Shown here one piece after another: positions 1 to 7,380 of a stretch of 15,652 nucleotides of DNA. The notes under the pieces are model-generated. The model did not search any database. It saw nothing but the letters and a program-made list of their open reading frames with translations, and was not told the origin of the DNA. Source of the stretch: Clostridia bacterium (lineage in GTDB: Bacteria > Bacillota > Clostridia > Oscillospirales > RGIG7773); contig JAFZHO010000040.1 of NCBI GenBank assembly GCA_017554835.1, forward strand, positions 1 to 15,652, written 5' to 3'. Made by a program: the position numbers and the translations under genes. Within the stretch, counting starts at the first letter, position 1. Each line of letters starts with the position of its first letter.

Positions 1-2
1 CT

Positions 3-65
3 ACCGAAGAAGAACTGATTGCTGCAATGGAAGAAATGCGAGAAAAGCCGCTGAAATCCGCTTGA
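3..65 (+). CDS. possible 3' end of a truncated gene, unknown product
   Basis: An open frame enters from the left edge and ends at TGA 63-65. It gives about 20 residues (TEEELIAAMEEMREKPLKSA), rich in Glu and Met, helical-looking and hydrophilic. There is no motif to identify. If real, it is the tail of a plus-strand gene converging on the minus-strand operon that ends at 78-101. Twenty codons without a stop could also be chance, so this is a weak call. Confidence 0.3.
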   Translation, partial: TEEELIAAMEEMREKPLKSA

Positions 66-77
66 ATAAAGGAAAAA

Positions 78-101
78 GGCATAGCCCAAACGGGCTATGC
101 C
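78..101 (-). terminator. intrinsic terminator of the cimA operon
   Basis: A perfect 10-bp stem GGCATAGCCC (78-87) pairs with GGGCTATGCC (92-101) across a 4-base loop. Read on the minus strand it is followed by TTTTT (77-73), and on the plus strand there is no T-run, so it works for the minus strand. It lies about 60 bases past the cimA stop codon and closes the seven-gene minus-strand operon. Confidence 0.8.
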
Positions 102-161
102 ATATCCTGCGAAAAAACTGTCCTTTAGAGTACACCCCTAAAATCAGAGTGTTTTTTTAAT

Positions 162-1733
162 TTATTTCTTAGATAATTTATATTCTATCGAATCGGCAAG
201 GGCAAGCCAGCTGGCTTCGATAACGTCCGTAGAAACTCCAACCGTTGTCCAGGTATTTTTTCCGTCGGAGGATTCCAGAAGAACTCTTACGTATGATGCA
301 GATGCGTTTTTCGCATTGAGAACTCGAACCTTATAGTCAGCCATGCGCACCTGAGAAATTTCAGGATAGAAAACGGAAAGTGCTTTTTTAAGTGCTTTAT
401 CCATAGCGTTGAAAGGACCTTCGCCCTCTGCCGCAGTGATTTCTGTTTTTCCGTCAACCTGAATTTTTATCATGGCAGATGCTGTATAATTATTTTCGTT
501 TTTGCCCGGTGAGGTTATAATCTTAAAATCAAGAAGTTCAAAACTTTTCTTATATCTTCCCAAAAGTTTCGAAACAACAAGCTCAAAACTCTGCTCCGCC
601 GCCTCAAACTGATAACCCCTATTTTCAAGTTCTTTCAGTTTTTCAACGATTTCCTTGGTTTTTGGGTCATCCTTTTTGATAGTCGGGTCAAATTTCTGAA
701 TTTTTTTGAGGATTGTTCCGCGACCTGCAGACCCACTCGTTAAAATTCTTCTTTCATTACCGACAACGGTGGGCTCAATATGCTCAAAGGATTCGGTGAT
801 TTTATTAACTCCGTCAATATGCATTCCCGCCTTATGAGCAAAAGCGCTTCTTCCTACGTAAGGCATACTTTGCAATAGAGAAATATTAGCAATTTCTGCA
901 ATAGCTTTGCAGCATCTTGTTAATTCTGCGATGTTTTTCTTTGGAATAAGAGTCATGCCTTTTTTTAGCTGAAGATTTGGAATAATAGTTGATAAATTAG
1001 CATTACCGCATCTTTCTCCAAAACCAAGTAAGGTTCCTTGAATATGACAAGCTCCTCCCATAACGGCATAAATACTGCTTGAAACCGCCATTCCTGCATC
1101 GTTATGGCAATGAATACCGATTTTTGCGGGAATTATTTCTTTAACCTCTTTAATAATCTCTGAAATTTCATCAGGGAAAAAGGCGCCGTTAGTATCGCAT
1201 AAGCAGATAACGTCTGCCCCTGCATCCACTGCGGCCTGAAGAGTTTTTATTGCGTAGTCCTTATCAAGACGATATCCGTCAAAAAAATGCTCCGCATCAA
1301 AAATTACTTCCTTTGAATTTTCCTTCAGGATAGAAACCGTATCAAAAATCATAGAAAGATTTTCTTCCAAAGACGTTCCGAGAACCTCTTTAACGTGAAG
1401 CACCGAACTTTTTCCAACTACGGAAATAACCGATGCCGCAACTTCAAGAAGCGCCTTAACTATAGGACTTTCAGAGGTTTTTTCATTGGGTTTTCTCGTG
1501 CTTCCAAAAGCACAAAGTCGGGAGTTTTTAAGCTTTAGCTTTGAAGCAAGAGCAAAAAACTCCATATCATTTTTATTTGCAAATGGATTACCACCCTCTA
1601 TGTAATCAACGCCGAGATCATCAAGAACCTTTACTATCTTAAGCTTATCCTCAAGAGAAAAAAGTATTCTCTCCGCCTGCGCCCCATCACGAAGAGTGGA
1701 GTCGAGTATTTCGATTTTTTTATTTTTAGCCAT
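162..1733 (-). CDS. cimA: (R)-citramalate synthase
   Basis: This 523-aa protein is expected to condense pyruvate and acetyl-CoA to (R)-citramalate, the first step of the threonine-independent route to 2-oxobutanoate and isoleucine. The N-terminal TIM barrel of the LeuA/HMGL-like family shows DSTLRDGAQ at 11-19 (metal and substrate site), HCHND at 208-212 (metal ligands) and GFGERCGNA at 237-245. A linker follows, then a LeuA-type C-terminal regulatory dimer domain at about 395-520, where isoleucine feedback normally acts. Length and the opening resemble the TIGR00977 citramalate synthase group rather than 2-isopropylmalate synthase. The start is the ATG at 1733, with AAGGCGG about 9 bases upstream. 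It is the last gene of the operon, 30 bases after the lipoprotein gene, and no leu or ilv gene is adjacent. Choosing citramalate over a related acyl substrate is by family resemblance. Confidence 0.92.
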   Translation of the reverse strand: MAKNKKIEILDSTLRDGAQAERILFSLEDKLKIVKVLDDLGVDYIEGGNPFANKNDMEFFALASKLKLKNSRLCAFGSTRKPNEKTSESPIVKALLEVAASVISVVGKSSVLHVKEVLGTSLEENLSMIFDTVSILKENSKEVIFDAEHFFDGYRLDKDYAIKTLQAAVDAGADVICLCDTNGAFFPDEISEIIKEVKEIIPAKIGIHCHNDAGMAVSSSIYAVMGGACHIQGTLLGFGERCGNANLSTIIPNLQLKKGMTLIPKKNIAELTRCCKAIAEIANISLLQSMPYVGRSAFAHKAGMHIDGVNKITESFEHIEPTVVGNERRILTSGSAGRGTILKKIQKFDPTIKKDDPKTKEIVEKLKELENRGYQFEAAEQSFELVVSKLLGRYKKSFELLDFKIITSPGKNENNYTASAMIKIQVDGKTEITAAEGEGPFNAMDKALKKALSVFYPEISQVRMADYKVRVLNAKNASASYVRVLLESSDGKNTWTTVGVSTDVIEASWLALADSIEYKLSKK

Positions 1734-1763
1734 AATAGATTTCCGCCTTATTCAGAATTTCAA

Positions 1764-2867
1764 CTATTCTTTCGTTGATTCCTTTGTTGATTCCGGTGTT
1801 TCCTCAGGGGTTGCATCTTTACTTCCCTCGATATAATTCTGATATTCTTCATACCCCACGGGAACATCGATTTCTCCGTTAGCAATTTTTTGCTTTACTA
1901 TATCGACCTTATCTATAACTTCAAGAGGAATCTGACCCTTATCATAGTTAAAGGAGATGCATCCCTCCTTCATACCATAAACGTATGCTTTACCGCCAAG
2001 GTTTTCATTTTTTATATATAGGTCGCTTATATTTTTAATACCTTCGCCGATATGCTTAATGGATTTTGCTATAAGTCTGGCGTGAGTTTTTGTATCATCC
2101 ACGTAGCCCGTTCCGATTAGCTTTCCGTTTTCGGAAGATGCAACCTCAAGCATTTCCTCCTGGGCAAAATCAAAGTTAACAAAAACCACGTCGGCTCCCT
2201 CTTTATATAAAGATTCAAGAGTGCTCTTTATTTTTGCCACGTCGGTTTTTGTTTCGGCAAGTTTATTTGTAAGCTTAATATCCTTTTTATTTACTACGTT
2301 GTAATAATGGGCTCCTGCATAAAATCCATATTTAACGTTATCACAGGAGGTATTCTGAACGTCTCCCAAAAATGAAATTGTTCCCGTTTTGGTAGTTTCG
2401 CAGGCAAGATATCCCGCAACGAAAGCGCCCTCATAATCTGCAAACTCAATAGAAAAACTATTTGCATCCAAAATTGTATCATTCTCCGTATTTATATAAG
2501 CAAATAAGGTTTCAAGACTTGAAGTCTTTTTCTTCTGAAGAGTCTGATTTGCCATATCTCCAAGGGAGAAAATAATATCGTATTTTGAAAGTATGGCACT
2601 ATCAATATTTGATTCTATCTCAGATAAATCCTTTGCCTCGTAGTATTTAGTCTGAACGTTGATGCTATCCTTCAGATTCATAATACCTTGCCAGGTATAT
2701 TGATTCATTCCGTTATCGTTCATCTGGGCATCGCTTAAAATAAGTGCATACATTTTAGCACTTTCGGGATTTTCCAAGGTGGTCACGTTTCCCGATGGCT
2801 TTTTGCATCCTGCAAGAACAAATACCATAGCGCATAAAAGCGCAATAATTCTACTTATCTTTTTCAT
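1764..2867 (-). CDS. BMP-family substrate-binding lipoprotein (probable nucleoside binder)
   Basis: A 367-aa exported lipoprotein. Lys-Lys, a hydrophobic stretch and the lipobox LAGC put the lipidated Cys at residue 21. The rest resembles the Bmp/PnrA periplasmic-binding fold: an N-terminal LILSDAQMNDNGMNQ-type ligand loop, AFVAGYLA, a FLGDVQ...GFYAGAHY block, and GADVVF. The C-terminal 17 or so residues are a Thr/Glu/Ser/Pro tail, probably a disordered spacer. Known family members bind purine nucleosides and feed an ABC transporter. Here the next genes upstream are cdd and deoD, which supports a nucleoside ligand, but no ATPase or permease gene is in the window. The start ATG at 2867 has GAGG about 10 bases upstream, overlapping the cdd stop. 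The fold is fairly secure; the ligand is inferred from context. A regulatory BMP-domain role, as in Bacillus Med, is an alternative. Confidence 0.82.
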   Translation of the reverse strand: MKKISRIIALLCAMVFVLAGCKKPSGNVTTLENPESAKMYALILSDAQMNDNGMNQYTWQGIMNLKDSINVQTKYYEAKDLSEIESNIDSAILSKYDIIFSLGDMANQTLQKKKTSSLETLFAYINTENDTILDANSFSIEFADYEGAFVAGYLACETTKTGTISFLGDVQNTSCDNVKYGFYAGAHYYNVVNKKDIKLTNKLAETKTDVAKIKSTLESLYKEGADVVFVNFDFAQEEMLEVASSENGKLIGTGYVDDTKTHARLIAKSIKHIGEGIKNISDLYIKNENLGGKAYVYGMKEGCISFNYDKGQIPLEVIDKVDIVKQKIANGEIDVPVGYEEYQNYIEGSKDATPEETPESTKESTKE

Positions 2868-2873
2868 TTTGTT

Positions 2874-3275
2874 TTACCTCATTTCTTTGAAGCTATAAGG
2901 CATCAGCTCATAAAGTTTATATATCTTAAAATTTCCCATTTTATCTCTCAGGTAAATTTCAAAATCATCATTGCAAAACTCACTCAAAGCTTGTCTGCAA
3001 ACTCCGCAGGGAAAGCATATATCAGTTTCTGTCTTTCCACCGAGGATAAATATTCCCCTGAAATTTCTCTCTCCCTCAGAAACCGCCTTGAAAAGCGCAA
3101 CTCTTTCAGCGCAGCAGGTAGGAGTAAATGAAACGTTCTCTATATTGCAGCCCTGATAAATCTTGCCCTCTTTGGTAAGAAGAGCGGCGCCAACCTTAAA
3201 ACCGGAATAAGGCGCATATGCTTTTTCTCTTGCGTTTTCTGCTTCTTTTTCAAGCTTTTTTAATAATTCATTCAT
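2874..3275 (-). CDS. cdd: cytidine deaminase
   Basis: A 133-aa protein, the usual length of the small homotetrameric, zinc-dependent cytidine deaminases, which turn cytidine or deoxycytidine into uridine or deoxyuridine in the cytoplasm. The catalytic motif CAER at 55-58 (zinc Cys55, proton-shuttling Glu57) and PCGVC at 89-93 (zinc Cys90 and Cys93) are both intact. The substrate-binding segments PYSGFKVGAAL (22-32) and NIEN (44-47) are present. It starts at ATG 3275, with GGAGA about 8 bases upstream inside the end of deoD. It lies only 2 bases after deoD and 6 bases before the lipoprotein gene, so the three are almost certainly co-transcribed as a nucleoside salvage block. Confidence 0.96.
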   Translation of the reverse strand: MNELLKKLEKEAENAREKAYAPYSGFKVGAALLTKEGKIYQGCNIENVSFTPTCCAERVALFKAVSEGERNFRGIFILGGKTETDICFPCGVCRQALSEFCNDDFEIYLRDKMGNFKIYKLYELMPYSFKEMR

Positions 3276-3277
3276 AA

Positions 3278-3976
3278 CTAAATCTCCAGAGCAATCTCCA
3301 TCATCTGAGTAAAGGTATTCTGCCTTTCCTCGGCGCTGGTGCTCTCGTTTCGAAGCGGACAGTCAGAAACCGTCAGAATTGCAAGAGCTTTTTTCCCTGC
3401 CCTTGCAGCATTCATATATAAAGCCGCCGCCTCCATTTCAACTGCAAGAACGTTCATTTTCTGCCATCTTAAAAGAGAGGTTTCATCATCGCCATAAAAA
3501 CGGTCTGATGAAAGAATATTTCCAACGTGATAGTTTATATTTTTCTTTTCTGCGATTTCTACCCCTTTTTTCAAAAGAGAAAAATCACAGCAAGACGAAA
3601 TTTTTCCCGGAAGATTATACTGAGAAGCATAATCGGAATCAGTGCTTGCCGACATTCCGAAAACAATATCTCTCAGATTAACCTTATCGGCTATTGCACC
3701 CGCGGAGCCGATTCTTATAATATTTTCAACGCCGTAAAAGTTAAATAATTCATAGGAATAAATCCCGATAGAAGGCATACCCATACCGCTTCCCATAACG
3801 GAAACTTCTTTGCCGTTATATTCACCGGTAAACCCCAGCATATTACGAAGTGACGTTATTTCTTTTACGTTTTTGAGATAGTTATCTGCAATAAACTTTG
3901 CCCGAAGCGGATCCCCCGGCATAAGAACAGTTTTTGCAAATGCGTTTTTATCAGCAGAAATATGAGGAGTTGACAT
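3278..3976 (-). CDS. deoD: purine nucleoside phosphorylase, DeoD type
   Basis: This 232-aa enzyme is expected to cleave purine (deoxy)nucleosides with phosphate, giving the base and (deoxy)ribose 1-phosphate. It matches the hexameric DeoD class: TPHI near the N-terminus with His5, MPGDPLRA at 19-26 (phosphate site), Arg44, GSGMGMPS at 62-69, RIGSAG at 88-93, VEMEAAALY at 179-187 (Glu180 and Glu182 for ribose and substrate) and SDCP at 204-207, with the catalytic Asp at 205. The start is ATG 3976, with GAAGGAAC about 8 bases upstream. It sits 17 bases after the mgtC-like gene and 2 bases before cdd. All landmark residues are present, so it should be active. No deoB or deoC is in the window. 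Confidence 0.96.
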   Translation of the reverse strand: MSTPHISADKNAFAKTVLMPGDPLRAKFIADNYLKNVKEITSLRNMLGFTGEYNGKEVSVMGSGMGMPSIGIYSYELFNFYGVENIIRIGSAGAIADKVNLRDIVFGMSASTDSDYASQYNLPGKISSCCDFSLLKKGVEIAEKKNINYHVGNILSSDRFYGDDETSLLRWQKMNVLAVEMEAAALYMNAARAGKKALAILTVSDCPLRNESTSAEERQNTFTQMMEIALEI

Positions 3977-3993
3977 AAAAGTTCCTTCTTTCT

Positions 3994-4689
3994 TTAAATC
4001 TGTTCAATATAATATACGCCGTTCATTTTTTCAATTTCGTAAATAAGTTCAGTATGGCTCTGGCGTTTGCTCATACTCATAGAAATCATAAACCCCTTTG
4101 CAGTCTCGTTATACTGAGGTTTATCGCAATATTTAAGATAGGTAACGTCAATACCTTTTGAATCAAGAATATTCATAATATCGTTAATGCTTTTTGTTTT
4201 ATCGATTTCCACGTAAATATCCATTGATTTTGAAGCATCCTGAAATTTATGAGAAAATCTTCGAAGAAGCACCATGGAAAGAGAAATGAAAAGCGTTCCT
4301 ATAATCGCCCCTTCATAAAAACCTATACCGATTGCAAGGCCAACGCAGGAAACTGCCCAAAGCCCCGCCGCAGTAGTAAGCCCTCTGACGTGGCCTCTGT
4401 TAATAATTATAGTTCCCGCACCGAGAAAACCTATTCCCGAAATAACCTGCGCACCCATTCTTGAAACATCGGATTCCCCGAATACGTTAAACATATACTG
4501 AGACGTAATCATAACAAGTGCCGAACCAACGCAGACAAGCACGTGGGTCCGAAGCCCTGCGGGACGGTTTTTATCTTCTCTTTCGAGGCCGATTATACCT
4601 CCGCAGATTATAGCAAGAAACATTCTGACAAAAATAGAAAGAATATTTATATCTTCAAGATAATTTTTCAGATTTATAATAAAATTCAT
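3994..4689 (-). CDS. MgtC/SapB-family membrane protein
   Basis: A 231-aa integral membrane protein. The N-terminal 145 residues carry the family signatures GLERE (34-38), AGLRTH (44-49), GIGFLGAG (85-92) and GLTTAAGLW (103-111) within about four or five membrane segments. The C-terminal 80 or so residues are soluble and look like the ACT-like domain of larger family members. In Salmonella, MgtC affects ATP synthase and growth in low magnesium; in Gram-positive bacteria the role is not settled. It starts at ATG 4689 with AAGGTG about 8 bases upstream. It sits 9 bases after the acetyltransferase gene and 17 before deoD, so it belongs to the operon. Family assignment is secure; the physiological role here is unknown. 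Confidence 0.9.
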   Translation of the reverse strand: MNFIINLKNYLEDINILSIFVRMFLAIICGGIIGLEREDKNRPAGLRTHVLVCVGSALVMITSQYMFNVFGESDVSRMGAQVISGIGFLGAGTIIINRGHVRGLTTAAGLWAVSCVGLAIGIGFYEGAIIGTLFISLSMVLLRRFSHKFQDASKSMDIYVEIDKTKSINDIMNILDSKGIDVTYLKYCDKPQYNETAKGFMISMSMSKRQSHTELIYEIEKMNGVYYIEQI

Positions 4690-4698
4690 ATATACACC

Positions 4699-5127
4699 TT
4701 ATATCAAATCTTTTTTCATATCAATATGAGGGTATCCCTCGTCAAGATATTCATCTCCATAAGAAATATATCCTACTTTTTCATAAAAGCCAACGGCACG
4801 GCGCTGAGCAGATAGAACAAGTTCTTTTCCGCCTTCTTTTTTTACCTGATTTTCAATAGCATCCATCAGAATTCTGCCAATGCCTTTTTTTCGGTAATCT
4901 TTCATTACGGCGATTCTCCCGGCGTGATAATGCCCACTCTCATCAAGAAAAGCTCTCGCAGTTGCAATAGGGGTTTCGTTATCATATATAACCACCTGAA
5001 TTGCAACGTTATCTATTTCGTCGAACTCATCAACGAAGCCCTGCTCCTTTATAAAAACCTCAGTTCTTATAAAAAAAGCATGGTCAAAATTTTCTTTTCC
5101 TTTTGAAACTACTATTTTATAACTCAT
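4699..5127 (-). CDS. GNAT-family N-acetyltransferase (ElaA/YjcF-like)
   Basis: A 142-aa acetyltransferase with the GNAT fold. The early VFIKEQGF...DEID segment (24-39) is typical of the ElaA/YjcF subgroup. Motif A, RIAVMKDYRKKGIG (71-84), supplies the R-x-x-G-x-G pyrophosphate loop for acetyl-CoA. FYEKVGY (114-120) carries the general-acid-type Tyr, and EGYPHIDM follows near the end. The substrate is unknown. I chose the ATG at 5127 rather than the in-frame ATG at 5151: it overlaps the upstream stop as ATGA (5124-5127) and has AGGAAG a few bases upstream, the classic arrangement for coupled translation. The longer start would add eight residues (MQEKRGRR) overlapping the upstream gene. Confidence 0.88.
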   Translation of the reverse strand: MSYKIVVSKGKENFDHAFFIRTEVFIKEQGFVDEFDEIDNVAIQVVIYDNETPIATARAFLDESGHYHAGRIAVMKDYRKKGIGRILMDAIENQVKKEGGKELVLSAQRRAVGFYEKVGYISYGDEYLDEGYPHIDMKKDLI

Positions 5128-5666
5128 TCTTCTTCCTCGTTTTTCTTGCAAAGCATATCAATAAGAGTTTCATATACTTTTTCACGGTTTTTTTCAAAAT
5201 TCTTTATAACAAGTTCTCCGGATATTCTATTAGGAACATACATGGAAACCGAGCAGATTTTATCTCCCATATCAACGATAGAACAGTTAACAATGCAACC
5301 GTTTTTTATTTCCTCGATGGAATATTCAATCTCCTCTTTGCGTCTGAAATCAGAAAGAACCTTCATAGCGGCAGCCATGGATTTTTCTCTCACGAAAAGA
5401 GGAAGGCGATTTTCAAGTTGGGAAAGACTCTCATATCCAAGACGAGCCATTTTATAAACGCTTTCGTCTTCTTCGCGGACTTTATCAATAAGTCCTGCTA
5501 TAAGCATCTCCTCAATAACCTCAGATAAGGTAAAATAATCAACGAAGCTACTTGTTATAAGAATTTCCGTAAGGACCTTTTCCGTCATTTTTGCAGAAAC
5601 GTTATTTATCATATATAAAACGAGAATTTTTATATCGTTTTTATCACTTAGAGTTTTATTAGGCAT
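5124..5666 (-). CDS. DUF4364-family protein, first gene of the operon
   Basis: A 180-aa soluble protein that I recognise as resembling the clostridial DUF4364 family; its function is not established. The first 80 or so residues (KNDIKILVLYMI...LTEILITSSFVDYFTLSEVIEEMLIAGLID...YKMARLGYESL) read like a winged helix: a helix, a turn, a recognition-like helix and a wing, as in PadR or MarR-type proteins. The second half is mixed alpha/beta with charged helices and ends in KKNEEEE. It starts at ATG 5666 behind a near-perfect AAAGGAGG (spacing about 7). Being first, divergent from murJ, and DNA-binding in appearance, it could regulate this operon or its neighbour, but that is inference. Confidence 0.8.
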   Translation of the reverse strand: MPNKTLSDKNDIKILVLYMINNVSAKMTEKVLTEILITSSFVDYFTLSEVIEEMLIAGLIDKVREEDESVYKMARLGYESLSQLENRLPLFVREKSMAAAMKVLSDFRRKEEIEYSIEEIKNGCIVNCSIVDMGDKICSVSMYVPNRISGELVIKNFEKNREKVYETLIDMLCKKNEEEE

Positions 5667-5690
5667 CTAAAAACCTCCTTTTAATATATT

Positions 5691-5699
5691 ATTTTATCA
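5691..5699 (-). promoter_or_regulatory. candidate extended -10 promoter of the minus-strand operon
   Basis: On the minus strand TGATAAAAT reads as an extended -10 (TG-N-TAAAAT, 5 of 6 matches to TATAAT). The -35 region 17 bases upstream is poor (TTTTCT). The predicted start, about 5684, leaves a short leader that still contains the AAAGGAGG site at 5674-5681. It is called from spacing and sequence only. Confidence 0.4.
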
Positions 5700-5756
5700 C
5701 AAAACTCAAAAAAAGAAAAGAAAATTTCATAAATAGGTGTTGTTTGTTGATACTAC

Positions 5757-5785
5757 TTTACTTTTTCTATAAAAAATTATATAAT
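5757..5785 (+). promoter_or_regulatory. sigma-A-type promoter of the murJ operon
   Basis: A consensus -10 TATAAT lies at 5780-5785, with TTTACT at 5757-5762 as a 4-of-6 match to the -35 box and a 17-bp spacer. Transcription would begin near 5792, about 30 bases before murJ. The intergenic region (5667-5821, 155 bases) holds this promoter, the divergent one for the minus-strand operon, and no other gene I can support. Confidence 0.6.
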
Positions 5786-5821
5786 TAAGTATTATAAAAT
5801 ACGAAAGGCCAATGAGAACAA

Positions 5822-7378
5822 ATGGACCAGAAAAAGCAAATAAAAACCTATTCCGTAATACTTTTTTCCATTATCTTTTCAAAAATTCTCGCCCTTGTGC
5901 GAAATAGTTTTATAACCGCATTATACGGAACAGGTATCGCCGCAGATGCCTTTTATGCCGCATCAAAAATCCCTCTCACTTTATATGATATAACCCTGGG
6001 AACTGCAATCGCTTCGGCTTTTGTTCCCGTTTTGAACGAATACATAGCAAAAAAGAGCAAGGAAACCGATCGCTACGTTTCAAATTTCGCAACCTTCGTT
6101 GGAATTATATCCTCTCTTGTTGCTGTTTTTGGAATGGTATTTCCAAAAATCCTTATCGGATTTATCGCCTCGGGCTTTGAGGGGGAAAAATTAGCGCTAA
6201 CAATTTCTCTTTTAAGAATCGTTATGCCAATAACTCTTTTTGCAGGGCTATGCTTTATTTTTATCGGTTATCTTCAAAGTTTCGGCAACTTCGTTGTTCC
6301 CGCTTTGGTGAGCGTGGTTTCAAATCTTGCAATAATAATTTATTTTATCGGATTTAATAAATTCTTCGGAATAAAAGGTCTTGCCGCAGCTCTTTTAATC
6401 GGCTGGGTGCTTCAGTTTGCAATTCTTATTCCCTGGATAATCAAAAATAAATATAAATATCGTCCCGTTTTAGACCTTAAAGACGAAGGAATGAAAAAAA
6501 GCTTCAAAATGGCAGGCCCTATTCTTATTTCTTCCTGGGTTCAACCTATAAATAATATTATAGGAACAAACCTTGCCTCAAGAATAAAACAAGGTCAGGG
6601 CGGAATTTCCGTTCTGGACCCTGCTTATAACCTTTATCTTATGGTTTCAAGCATTTTCTCCTTTGCAATGACTAATCTCTATTTCCCTCAGTTATCAAGA
6701 ACCTTTGCATCAGGAGATATCAAAGAAGGCGGAAATATCGGCAGAAAACTTCTGAAAAGCGTTACTACTATTATAATGCCGATAATGTTTATATTTATTG
6801 TTTTGTCAAAAGATATTGTTAAACTTTTCTACGTTCGCGGTGCTTTTTCCGCCGAGGACGGACTTTTAACTGCAAAAATAATGTCTCTCTACGCTATTGG
6901 AATGCTTGCTTTTTCCTGGCAGGAGATACTTAATAAATTCTTCTACTCAATGCAAAATTCAAAAATTCCTATGATAAGCGCAATTATCGGAATCGGAATA
7001 AATCTTTCCCTTGTTATTTTCCTATATAATACGGTAGGTATTTTCGGAATTTCATTATCCACTGCGATTTCTTCAATCGTTATGGCCATATTCCTATATG
7101 TTATGGCAGCAAAAAAAGTTTCAACAATGTATTCTTCTGATATATTCAAAACTCTTTTAAAAACTCTCATTGGTGCCGCAGTAGCATCGTCGATTTGCTT
7201 TGGTCTTAATAAAGTTTTGAATATTATTCTACCCGCCGGATTTATCGGCACTTTTATAAACCTTTTGGTTTGCGGTATAATCTCTGTTATTATATATATT
7301 GTTTTGATGATAGTTCTGAAATCTTCAGAAATTACCGAACTTTTTTCAATAATAAAAAATAAAACGAAAGCAGAATAA
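5822..7378 (+). CDS. murJ: lipid II flippase MurJ (MVF family)
   Basis: This 518-aa polytopic protein, about 14 membrane segments, has the length and pattern of MurJ. MurJ flips the lipid-linked peptidoglycan precursor to the outer face of the membrane; some paralogues serve other glycans. Visible landmarks are KILALVRNSFITALYGTG (21-38, Arg27), ADAFYAASKIP (41-51, Asp42), SAFVPVLNEY (65-74) and FYVRGAFS (336-343). The first in-frame ATG is at 5822, because a TGA at 5813-5815 closes the frame upstream. The only SD-like sequence, AAAGG at 5804-5808, is 13 bases away, so initiation looks inefficient. Next to an O-antigen-ligase-like gene (2-base gap), it may handle a surface-glycan precursor rather than be the housekeeping flippase. 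Confidence 0.9.
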   Translation: MDQKKQIKTYSVILFSIIFSKILALVRNSFITALYGTGIAADAFYAASKIPLTLYDITLGTAIASAFVPVLNEYIAKKSKETDRYVSNFATFVGIISSLVAVFGMVFPKILIGFIASGFEGEKLALTISLLRIVMPITLFAGLCFIFIGYLQSFGNFVVPALVSVVSNLAIIIYFIGFNKFFGIKGLAAALLIGWVLQFAILIPWIIKNKYKYRPVLDLKDEGMKKSFKMAGPILISSWVQPINNIIGTNLASRIKQGQGGISVLDPAYNLYLMVSSIFSFAMTNLYFPQLSRTFASGDIKEGGNIGRKLLKSVTTIIMPIMFIFIVLSKDIVKLFYVRGAFSAEDGLLTAKIMSLYAIGMLAFSWQEILNKFFYSMQNSKIPMISAIIGIGINLSLVIFLYNTVGIFGISLSTAISSIVMAIFLYVMAAKKVSTMYSSDIFKTLLKTLIGAAVASSICFGLNKVLNIILPAGFIGTFINLLVCGIISVIIYIVLMIVLKSSEITELFSIIKNKTKAE

Positions 7379-7380
7379 TT

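Noticed and set aside
132..158. Possible plus-strand terminator (ACACCC with GAGTGT, then seven T) for the partial gene at the left edge.
   Set aside because: The stem is six positions with a mismatch and a 9-base loop, too weak to call, and the matching gene is itself uncertain.
5129..5151. An earlier ATG for the GNAT gene at 5151.
   Set aside because: It has no ribosome site and would overlap the upstream gene by 28 bases, whereas 5127 has both an SD sequence and a standard ATGA overlap.
5103..5528. A 141-codon plus-strand open frame opposite the DUF4364 and GNAT genes.
   Set aside because: It is Phe/Asn/Ile-rich mirror translation of two well-supported genes, with no family resemblance and no ribosome site.
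5681..5709. TTGAGT-17-TATTAA as the minus-strand operon promoter.
   Set aside because: Its start point would fall inside or after the ribosome site at 5674-5681, leaving no usable leader.
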